A stretch of 64,000 nt of DNA from the NCBI GenBank assembly GCA_017445995.1, contig JAFSRT010000024.1:124001-188000 (forward strand), given 5' to 3'. The notes under the pieces were generated by a model, which worked only from the letters and a program-made list of their open reading frames with translations, was not told the DNA's origin and made no database searches. The stretch's first letter is position 1, and the number at the start of each line of letters is the position of its first letter. The stretch comes from Clostridia bacterium (GTDB lineage: Bacteria > Bacillota > Clostridia > Christensenellales > Borkfalkiaceae). Both the position numbers and the translations under genes were made by a program. Positions 28,168-35,205 of this stretch are shown here, piece after piece.

Positions 28168-29883
28168 ATGAAGGTTAAAGTACCGAAGATAATAACGGTT
28201 TTATCGGTGTGTCTTTTATGCGTTTTATTTTCTTTCGTGTTTTTTGCGTGCAAAGATAAAAACGACACGGAAAACGGCGTTGAAGAAATTACGCACGTCG
28301 TTTCTTTCGATACGGACGGCGGAAACGCTGTTGCATCTCAAACCGTTAAGGACGGCGAAAACGCGGTACAACCTATCGACCCCGAGAAAATAGGATATTC
28401 TTTTTTAGGGTGGTATAAAGAAGGTTTAGAAACCGAGTTCGTTTTTCAATCCGAACGAATCACCGTCGACACGACGGTTTACGCAAAGTGGAATAAAAAG
28501 GAGTTTTTGATAAATGTTCTTGATAATTCTGCGTACGGCGTAACGTTGTCAGGCGGCGCGTTAGAACAATGTATTACGATAGATAACGAGTTTGAACCGA
28601 TTTTAATTGAAGAAAATCTCGGATATAAATTTTTATATTATTCGGTTTCGGGTAAAAATTATTACGATAACGTTATAGACATTGATTTCAATACTGTATC
28701 CGAAGATGAAACGGTAAATATCGTCTGCGAATATGCAACCGACGAATTGCCTATTGTAAATATAAATACCGAAAACGTTGAGATTAACAGTAAAATCAAT
28801 TACGTTGATATGATTTTTTCTATTGAAAACTGCGAAAGTGAATTGAGTGACATTATCGGTGGAATAAGATTGCGTGGAAATACTACGAGTACTTACCCTA
28901 AAAAACCGTACAGGATAAAGTTTGATAAAAAACAAAGTCTTTTCGGTTTGGAAAAATCGAAGAGTTGGGTTTTATTAGCGGATTATTTAGACCCTTCGTG
29001 TATGCATAATTATACGGCTTTCTCTTTGGGAAAAGAATTAGACGGCTTGTCTTTTACTCCGACACCGCACCACGTAAACCTTTATCTTAACGGCGAATAT
29101 GAAGGGTTATACGTGTTGTGTGAACAGATACAAGAAAATTCAGGGCGCATAGGTATCGAAAAGTCGATAAAAGCAGATATGACTAATTTAAGCGATTATA
29201 ATTTTTATATATGTATGGACGAATCCGTTATTAACGATACAGACGCGGTGTTAGACGAAACTTATTTTTATTTGGAAGATTATAATAAATATATCGAATT
29301 GAAATATCCTGAAAAATCCGACTTTAAGAGTGAAGAACAGTTTAACGCTTTTTTTAACGATTTGAAAGTATATGTTAAATCAGTTTTTGATAACGTAGTT
29401 CAGAACGATTATCAGTTTATTAGCGAAAATTTAGATACGGCGTCGCTTATAGATTATTTAATTATTGACGAACTTATGATGGAAAGAGACCATAGTTATA
29501 AATCGTTCAATATGTACTACATTGGTGAAGATAATAAATTATACTTCGGTCCTATATGGGATTACGATTGGTGCTTATTTACGCCGTGGACGAGTCAGCC
29601 GAATTCTTCTTACGATTTAAGCGACGTAGAGTATTATTCGAACGCTTTTTTTCAATGCGTACACGATACGCCTGAACTTTATTCGGCACTGAAAAACAGA
29701 TATAATACAATTTCGTCGGATATTTTAGATGATTTTATCAACGAGATAATGCTTTATGAATATTCGATAGAACAATCGTCTATACTAAACGCGCAAAAAT
29801 GGTATTCAGAAATGGATAGCGACGTTCGAGAAAAAAACGTCGTATTCCTAACGAGATTTTTAATTTATAGAAAAACGTTTTAG
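28168..29883 (+). CDS. CotH-kinase family lipoprotein with InlB-type repeat
   Basis: A 571-residue protein. A lipoprotein signal peptide ends in FFAC (about 24-27). A Listeria/Bacteroides-type (InlB B) repeat follows, VSFDTDGGNAVASQTV to TVYAKWN (about 44-108). The CotH domain has IRLRGNTTSTYPKKPYRIKF, SWVLLADYLDPSCMHNYTAF, CEQIQENSGRIGI and GPIWDYDWCLF, the metal/ATP-binding block. CotH proteins are secreted protein kinases of spore coats and surfaces. ATG 28168 is chosen because aaaggag sits 6 bases upstream. Confidence 0.9.
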   Translation: MKVKVPKIITVLSVCLLCVLFSFVFFACKDKNDTENGVEEITHVVSFDTDGGNAVASQTVKDGENAVQPIDPEKIGYSFLGWYKEGLETEFVFQSERITVDTTVYAKWNKKEFLINVLDNSAYGVTLSGGALEQCITIDNEFEPILIEENLGYKFLYYSVSGKNYYDNVIDIDFNTVSEDETVNIVCEYATDELPIVNINTENVEINSKINYVDMIFSIENCESELSDIIGGIRLRGNTTSTYPKKPYRIKFDKKQSLFGLEKSKSWVLLADYLDPSCMHNYTAFSLGKELDGLSFTPTPHHVNLYLNGEYEGLYVLCEQIQENSGRIGIEKSIKADMTNLSDYNFYICMDESVINDTDAVLDETYFYLEDYNKYIELKYPEKSDFKSEEQFNAFFNDLKVYVKSVFDNVVQNDYQFISENLDTASLIDYLIIDELMMERDHSYKSFNMYYIGEDNKLYFGPIWDYDWCLFTPWTSQPNSSYDLSDVEYYSNAFFQCVHDTPELYSALKNRYNTISSDILDDFINEIMLYEYSIEQSSILNAQKWYSEMDSDVREKNVVFLTRFLIYRKTF

Positions 29884-29920
29884 ACGATATTTGGAAAATA
29901 GATTAACGGCAATTTAACAA

Positions 29921-29946
29921 AAAAGGGCGCTATCTTGCCCTTTTTT
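29921..29946 (+). terminator. Terminator after the CotH gene
   Basis: AAAAGGGC (29921-29928), an 8-base loop, GCCCTTTTTT (29937-29946). Confidence 0.85.
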
Positions 29947-29968
29947 CATTTTAAAAAGCGGGAAAAAG

Positions 29969-29997
29969 TTGTAAAAGAAAAAAATGTGTGATAAGAT
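29969..29997 (+). promoter_or_regulatory. plsC promoter, probably giving a leaderless mRNA
   Basis: TTGTAA (29969-29974), a 17-base spacer, TAAGAT (29992-29997). The -10 ends 6 bases before the ATG at 30004, so the expected transcription start coincides with the start codon. Confidence 0.65.
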
Positions 29998-30003
29998 ATT
30001 AGT

Positions 30004-30747
30004 ATGAACGTAATTTTATTTATTTTAACAATAATTTTCGGTATCGTTTTTTTACCGCTGTTTATACTCGGCTTGTTGCTTTCGGCTTTTTTAAGTCTTT
30101 TTATCGGCAAAGATACCGAATATAAAAAGGATAACGGATTTTATAGGGCTTTATTTAACGTTTTGACGTGGTATTTTTTAACTGTTTTAAGAGTAAAAGT
30201 CGTCGTTTCGGGAAAAGAGTTGATTAAAGGGGACGATAGGGTGCTTTTCGTTTGCAACCATATTTCCGCTTACGACCCGTTAATAACGTGGCTATCGTTA
30301 AGAGATATTCGCCCCGCTTTCGTTTCCAAGCCCGAGAATATGAAAGTTCCCGTGTTCGGCAGGTTTGTAAAAAAACTTTTGTTCACGGCGATTGACAGGG
30401 AAAACCCGAAACTTGCTATAAAAACGATAGTTAAAAGCGGGGAAAGACTTAAAGATAAAGCGGTTTCCGTGTGCATATACCCCGAAGGGACGAGAAACAG
30501 AGAAAAAGGCTTGTTGCCTTTCCATAACGGGGTTTTTAAAATAGCGCAGAAAGGTGAAAGCGATATTTTAGTTGCGACGGTTTATGGCACGCAAGATATA
30601 AATAAGCGACTGACACTTAAAAGAACGGTCGTTCATCTCGATTTAATATCGTTATTGCATTACGCCGAGATTAAAGACGTAGGCACACAGGAAATAGGCG
30701 ACAGGGTAAAATCGCTTATGGAAGAAAATCTAAAAAAATATAATTAA
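30004..30747 (+). CDS. plsC: 1-acyl-sn-glycerol-3-phosphate acyltransferase (PlsC family)
   Basis: A 247-residue protein: an N-terminal hydrophobic segment (about 4-34), the acyltransferase HX4D motif NHISAYDP (H86, D91), a SKPENMKVPVFGR block and YPEGTRNR (159-166). It makes phosphatidic acid at the membrane. No ribosome-binding site is present; the promoter sits almost on the ATG. It is flanked by terminators on both sides, so it is a single-gene unit. Confidence 0.92.
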   Translation: MNVILFILTIIFGIVFLPLFILGLLLSAFLSLFIGKDTEYKKDNGFYRALFNVLTWYFLTVLRVKVVVSGKELIKGDDRVLFVCNHISAYDPLITWLSLRDIRPAFVSKPENMKVPVFGRFVKKLLFTAIDRENPKLAIKTIVKSGERLKDKAVSVCIYPEGTRNREKGLLPFHNGVFKIAQKGESDILVATVYGTQDINKRLTLKRTVVHLDLISLLHYAEIKDVGTQEIGDRVKSLMEENLKKYN

Positions 30748-30768
30748 AACGTTACTTAAAATAAAAAA

Positions 30769-30791
30769 ACACGCCGAAAGGCGTGTTTTTT
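30769..30791. terminator. Bidirectional terminator between plsC and the minus-strand propeller gene
   Basis: ACACGCC (30769-30775), GAAA loop, GGCGTGT (30780-30786), with A-run before and T-run after; works for both convergent genes. Confidence 0.9.
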
Positions 30792-30806
30792 ATTTATTAG
30801 AAATCA

Positions 30807-33446
30807 CTAAAAATCCTTCTTCTTTTTTAGAACGAAGAATATCGTAGTTCCGCAAAGTGATAGGGCAACGACGCAGATAATTATAACGTTTCTCGTAGTG
30901 TTATTCGGCGCGGTTTTTACCGTGCTTTCTAAAATATATCCTTCCTGCCAGAAACTACCGTTATAGAACGATATTTTAAGTATTCCGTTTTCCGTGCCGT
31001 AAACTCTGATTAGGTCGCCGTCTTCTACGTTAAAAATAACTTCGTCTAATTCGGCTGAAGAATAAACTTTCCCGTCGAAAACGTAAGCGGTGTAAAAGTT
31101 TTGACTTTCAATTTTAGAAGGTAAAACCGTCGCTGTGAAATTAACGGGAATATACCCTGTATATTTAACGCCGTTGACCGTCGTTTCCGCGTAATAGAAC
31201 TTCGTGCCGAGATAGTCGATAGTTTTAATAACCGTTATTTCGGTTTCTCTGTTAAGTCTTATTTTTTCGCCGTTATCTTCCATGGCAAAATCGATATTTT
31301 TCGTGATGATAGGCAGATAATATATGCCGACGTTAGTCGAAACGTACGAAAAAGCCGTGTCGTCGGTTTTATAAAAGGCTATTTCAGAGAGATTGTTTTT
31401 CGTTGTCAAAATTGTCTGCATCTCGTCGCTATCGTTAAAGGCGATAAGAATAACCATTTCGGTATTTTCGCTATCAGTTCCGCCCACCGTGTAGGAAAAA
31501 TCGCAAATCTTCGTAGCCTTAACGCTTTCTTGTATGTTAGAAATAAAAGAGAACTTTCCGCCGTCGGTGTTGACAAGATATGCGTATTCCGGATTTTTAA
31601 TGGAATATAATTTAAGTTCGTCTATCGGTTTAGCGTCGGTAGACCCGTTTAATATAAACGCGTCGGGAACGTCGATATCGTTTAACGCTACGATAGGGAG
31701 TGCGTCGGAAGAAAAGATTACTTCGCTACTCGGCGAAATAAAGAATACTTCGTTTTCTTCAATTGAAAAGGCAAAAGACGAAAAACTTTTATTGTTTACC
31801 GTAAACTCGTCTTGTTCTTCACCGATAAAGCGTACTACCCTGTTATCGTAAAGCGCGTAAAGAACGTTGTTAAAATCGGTTTTCAGTTTAAGAATATTGT
31901 CGCTGTCTCCTAAAATAGAGAAATCCGTTTCGCTGTAATTACCGTTCGCGTCTTTATAATATGCGTAAATATCGTGGTCGTTATTTGCCGTCGTTCCGAT
32001 AAAAATCGTTCCGTTTTCGCTTACTTCGAAAAACGGCATTTCGCCGTCGGCAAAATAATCGGCTTTGGTGATTTTTAATACCTGACTGTAAGACGTTGCG
32101 CCTTCTTTCATTTTATACACGGCGATTTCGCGGTTTTTAGTCGGTTCGTCTTTGGAACGGACGGCTTGCAAAATATAGAAATAACCGTTCTGGTAGCAAA
32201 CGTCTGCAATATAGCCCGTCGAAGAATTAAAGTATATTTTACTTGAAAGCGTTTTATTTTCTAAATCGTAAAGCCTGATAAACTTATTTTGCTTATCGGA
32301 AAGTAAAAGTTTATTTTTCCCGAGTGCAAACGCGGTGTAATTGTTTACGCCGTTATTGATTTCCGTGTAATTAGAAGAATTATAAACCCCGTCTTCATCG
32401 CCCGAATATATTTTAACCGAACTAAAAGATATAACGGCAATTCTATCACCGTATTTTTCAACGTCAAAAGAGTTTTTGTCTATCCTATTGAACGCCGTTT
32501 TGCCGTTCGCTAACGCATAACCCGTAAACGACAACGTATTTCCGATTAAAGAAAACTGTTGAATAGACCCGCCGTTATCGGCAACGAAAAGATATCCGTC
32601 GTAAAAATAAATAGCGGTAGGGGAAGACGCTTTTCCGAGTTCATACGCCGAATAGGAAAAGTTAAGTTTTGTAATAGTTCCGCCGTTTTCCGATACCTTA
32701 TGTATATTTTTATCCGTTCCGATATAGTAGATATACCCGTTATTATATATCATTTTAGAAATATTGTTGGCGGAAGAAGAAACGGTTTTGGTGTTAAGAA
32801 GCGTGTCGCCTTCGTTCGGAATAGTCGATTTATAAAGAAGGTTTCCGTTTATGTAAAAAAGCGAATCGCCGTTTAACAAAACGGGGCGATTAGAGTCTAC
32901 GCCAGAAAACTGTTTGAGTTTGGTTATCGAGTAAGTTTGGTCTACCGAATAATAGGTGATTTTTTCTTCAAATCCAACAACTAATTTATTTCCGTCGAAA
33001 TCGTAAACGTTGCCGGTTATTACTTCTTCACCGACCGTCTTTAATACTGAAACCGTGTAAGTCTCGTCGGCGTTAATTACTATTTTCTTTAATTTCGCGT
33101 TGTCGATAATAAGATACGAATTTTCGTTAAATCTCGTTATATGCTTAACGTCCCCTTCAAAATCCGATATAGGCACGGTAATTTTATTGCCGTTCGTAAA
33201 ATAAAAAGAAATACCGTCGTCGGATATTACCGATATCGCGTCCCCGTCGATAGAAATGCCCGTAGGGGAAGATATTTCGGTGAGTTCGAGTTCCGTTTTA
33301 ATGTTATAAGGTAAAACGTCAAAATAAGAAACGGCGTAAGACTTTTTATATGACGATAAGCCTATCGCCGTGAAAATCGCAAAAAGGAACGACAAAATGC
33401 CGATAAAAAAATATTTTGTTTTATAAAATCTGATTTCTTTTTTCAT
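30807..33446 (-). CDS. Large secreted, membrane-anchored beta-propeller-like protein of unknown function
   Basis: An 879-residue protein. It has an N-terminal signal/anchor helix (about 12-34), about 600 residues of repeating beta segments of the kind 'YNNGYIYYIGTDKNIHKV' and 'FYDGYLFVADNGGSIQQF' (propeller-like), a region near 730-835 with SH3-like strands (TVIKTIDYLGTKFYYAETTV, GDLIRVYGTENGILKISF), and a C-terminal membrane helix (about 850-872) ending in a KKKKDF tail. The topology suggests a surface or periplasm-facing domain held by the C-terminal anchor. No ribosome-binding site is visible; a weak promoter (TGTACA/TAAAAT, complement of 33456-33484) would give a nearly leaderless message. 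I do not recognise a named family. Confidence 0.8.
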   Translation of the reverse strand: MKKEIRFYKTKYFFIGILSFLFAIFTAIGLSSYKKSYAVSYFDVLPYNIKTELELTEISSPTGISIDGDAISVISDDGISFYFTNGNKITVPISDFEGDVKHITRFNENSYLIIDNAKLKKIVINADETYTVSVLKTVGEEVITGNVYDFDGNKLVVGFEEKITYYSVDQTYSITKLKQFSGVDSNRPVLLNGDSLFYINGNLLYKSTIPNEGDTLLNTKTVSSSANNISKMIYNNGYIYYIGTDKNIHKVSENGGTITKLNFSYSAYELGKASSPTAIYFYDGYLFVADNGGSIQQFSLIGNTLSFTGYALANGKTAFNRIDKNSFDVEKYGDRIAVISFSSVKIYSGDEDGVYNSSNYTEINNGVNNYTAFALGKNKLLLSDKQNKFIRLYDLENKTLSSKIYFNSSTGYIADVCYQNGYFYILQAVRSKDEPTKNREIAVYKMKEGATSYSQVLKITKADYFADGEMPFFEVSENGTIFIGTTANNDHDIYAYYKDANGNYSETDFSILGDSDNILKLKTDFNNVLYALYDNRVVRFIGEEQDEFTVNNKSFSSFAFSIEENEVFFISPSSEVIFSSDALPIVALNDIDVPDAFILNGSTDAKPIDELKLYSIKNPEYAYLVNTDGGKFSFISNIQESVKATKICDFSYTVGGTDSENTEMVILIAFNDSDEMQTILTTKNNLSEIAFYKTDDTAFSYVSTNVGIYYLPIITKNIDFAMEDNGEKIRLNRETEITVIKTIDYLGTKFYYAETTVNGVKYTGYIPVNFTATVLPSKIESQNFYTAYVFDGKVYSSAELDEVIFNVEDGDLIRVYGTENGILKISFYNGSFWQEGYILESTVKTAPNNTTRNVIIICVVALSLCGTTIFFVLKKKKDF

Positions 33447-33576
33447 ATTAAATATATTTTATCATATTAAATAACTTTTGTACATAATAAAAAGCATTTT
33501 CTTCCATAAAAAAATAATTTTTTTGCAAATATGACAGAAACTGTCAAAAAGAAAGAGTAAAATGAAATCATAAAAA

Positions 33577-33590
33577 CGAACAAATGTTCG
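33577..33590. promoter_or_regulatory. Consensus LexA (SOS) operator
   Basis: CGAACAAATGTTCG is a perfect match to the Gram-positive LexA box CGAAC-N4-GTTCG. It lies at about +6 to +19 of the minus-strand promoter at 33602-33629, a position where LexA would block transcription. Confidence 0.75.
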
Positions 33591-33601
33591 TAAAACAAAC
33601 A

Positions 33602-33629
33602 ATTATATTTTTTATTTTCACTTTGTCAA
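33602..33629 (-). promoter_or_regulatory. Minus-strand promoter next to the LexA box
   Basis: On the minus strand, TTGACA (complement of 33624-33629), a 16-base spacer, TATAAT (complement of 33602-33607). It reads toward the 879-residue protein gene about 150 bases away. Confidence 0.65.
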
Positions 33630-33654
33630 TCGGAATATGACGACATTTTTCGCT

Positions 33655-33687
33655 ATTTTTGAACAAAATATATTTTTGTTCAAAAAT
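33655..33687. promoter_or_regulatory. 33-base palindrome, candidate operator
   Basis: Perfect 14-base arms (ATTTTTGAACAAAA at 33655-33668 and TTTTGTTCAAAAAT at 33674-33687) surround TATAT. It ends 13 bases before the -35 of the plus-strand promoter. The inner GAACA/TGTTC half-sites resemble those of the LexA box but with wider spacing. Confidence 0.6.
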
Positions 33688-33700
33688 ATGTCAGTTATTG

Positions 33701-33730
33701 TTGACTTATGGAAAAAAATGTAATTATAAT
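33701..33730 (+). promoter_or_regulatory. Promoter of the small sigma/ArpU-like gene
   Basis: TTGACT (33701-33706), an 18-base spacer, TATAAT (33725-33730); the predicted start is near 33737. Confidence 0.75.
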
Positions 33731-33772
33731 GAAAACAAAAAAGCGCCCCAAAAAGGGGTAACGGAGACAAAA

Positions 33773-34306
33773 ATGAACGTAATTTATGCTAAATCAATTT
33801 TATACGCTTACTCAAATATCGATTTAATTATCGACCAGATAGACGAACTCGTGATGAAAAAAGCGCTTTCGTCTATGTCGGATTATTCGCCTGCGATTTT
33901 GCAATGCGAAAAAATCGTCGATTTAACCTATCAGAAAGACCTTTTAGCGGAACTTAAAAGAATAGTTATGAAGGTTTTATCGAAGTTTACTGAAACGGAA
34001 CTCGATTTTTTCGATTATAAATACTTTAAGAAAAAGCCGAAAGAATACTATAAGGATTTCGATTATCAAAGCAGAAACTATTTCAGACGGCAGATAAGAT
34101 TAGCGAACCTTTTTGCCGAACGCCTTGAAAAGTGCGGTATTACCGACAAACGTTTTCAGGACGAATATTTACGTATTGAGTTTTTCAAAGAGTTATTAAA
34201 GCGGGTTATGGAATACGAGATTTTATCCTGCAAGAATAAGGGGATTAAAAACGTTAAAAAACCTAAAACGGTGATAACTTCCGATGCGGACAGAAAAATC
34301 GCCTGA
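33773..34306 (+). CDS. Small helical protein resembling sigma region 4/ArpU-type regulators
   Basis: A 177-residue, all-helical, charged protein. The segment from LSKFTETELDFFDYKYF to SRNYFRRQIRLANLFAERLE (about 69-120) resembles an HTH of sigma region 4 or of ArpU/RinA phage late regulators, but without a clear match. ATG 33773 follows acggaga; upstream in-frame starts lie before the promoter and are rejected. It is the only plus-strand gene between plsC and the capsid module, so it could regulate that module; this is inference. Its stop codon nearly abuts a convergent gene, with no terminator visible. Confidence 0.55.
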   Translation: MNVIYAKSILYAYSNIDLIIDQIDELVMKKALSSMSDYSPAILQCEKIVDLTYQKDLLAELKRIVMKVLSKFTETELDFFDYKYFKKKPKEYYKDFDYQSRNYFRRQIRLANLFAERLEKCGITDKRFQDEYLRIEFFKELLKRVMEYEILSCKNKGIKNVKKPKTVITSDADRKIA

Positions 34307-34307
34307 T

Positions 34308-35042
34308 TTAAAAGAAATCGTTTTCGTCGTAATAGTTTTCTTCCTTTTTGGGTTTTTTGGGAAAAATCGCGATAAACAGCGCCAAAGCCCCCGCAAGCAT
34401 TAAGAGTATTACGATAACGAGTTTAAGCGTTTCGTGATTATTAGTATAATCTTCGCTTTCTTCAGGCGAAAAGGTGCTAACGGTTTCGGGCGCGATATCG
34501 CTTTCTTCTAAAAAGGTAAGCACGTTGGGGTGGTGTACTATATCAAACGGTATAACGTCGCTTTCTTTAACGTAGCCTAACTTTCCGTTATACGAAACGA
34601 AGTAAACAAACTGATTTTCACCCGACTTATAATAGCCGTAATAATTTAGACTTCGGTCTTTAAAAAGATACGTCATAGCGTTAGAACAGTATTTATCTTT
34701 ATAAAAGGCGCAATCGTTAAGAGTTTTAATAGTAAGCGACGGATAGGGGGAAACAACTTCCTGTCCGTCTTCGTATAAATCGTTCTTTTTAACGTATCCG
34801 TCAAGCGACGGCGCGTTCTCGGGCAGAAGTTCGACGTGAAGATAGTTCTCTTTTATTTTAATCACCTTAACGTAATAAGTATAAGGCAGATAAAACAAAA
34901 AACTCTCGTCGTTCTCGTCGGAATAAAACGCCGTTTCGCTGTTTATTACCCTTAAATACCGCGTTTCGCTTATGGCGTTCGCGCTAAATACGGGAATAAA
35001 CGATATGAGTATTATAGAGATTAAAAGCAGTAATTTTTTCAT
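34308..35042 (-). CDS. Secreted, C-terminally anchored SH3-like protein
   Basis: A 244-residue protein. A signal peptide (LLLLISIILISFIPVFSANA) is followed by two SH3-like segments (about 25-90 and 95-165, with YTYYVKVIKIKENYLHVEL and KSGENQFVYFVSYNGKLGYV), an acidic linker rich in S, E and T, and a C-terminal membrane helix (about 207-226) before an acidic tail ending DENDFF. The anchored layout matches that of the 879-residue protein upstream. ATG 35042 is preferred over TTG 35066; a TATAAT -10 lies at the complement of 35066-35071. Function unknown. Confidence 0.75.
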   Translation of the reverse strand: MKKLLLLISIILISFIPVFSANAISETRYLRVINSETAFYSDENDESFLFYLPYTYYVKVIKIKENYLHVELLPENAPSLDGYVKKNDLYEDGQEVVSPYPSLTIKTLNDCAFYKDKYCSNAMTYLFKDRSLNYYGYYKSGENQFVYFVSYNGKLGYVKESDVIPFDIVHHPNVLTFLEESDIAPETVSTFSPEESEDYTNNHETLKLVIVILLMLAGALALFIAIFPKKPKKEENYYDENDFF

Positions 35043-35205
35043 TTTTTCACCAAAAGGTAAATGCAATTATAAATCGGAAAAGTTTTTTTCTGATAAGAGA
35101 AAATATCAAAAAATAAAAATTATTGTAGAAAACGATATTTCGGGTCAGTAATATATTTTTTATTCCGAATATAGTGCTAAAATCACGGTAAAAAAAGGCG
35201 GACTT

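Larger units (their letters stand above)
33447..33772. other. 326-base regulatory intergenic region with three palindromes and divergent promoters
   Basis: No confident gene. It holds, from left to right: TGACAG-AAA-CTGTCA (33532-33546); a LexA-type box (33577-33590) just downstream of a minus-strand TTGACA/TATAAT promoter; a 33-base palindrome (33655-33687); and a plus-strand TTGACT/TATAAT promoter (33701-33730) followed by a CCCC-AAAAA-GGGG hairpin (33746-33758) before the next ribosome-binding site. A 34-codon minus-strand reading frame (33467-33571) has no ribosome-binding site. Confidence 0.75.

Noticed and set aside
30618..30631. A LexA-like sequence (AGAACGGTCGTTCA) inside plsC
   Set aside because: Outer bases do not match the CGAAC/GTTCG consensus and it lies deep in coding sequence.
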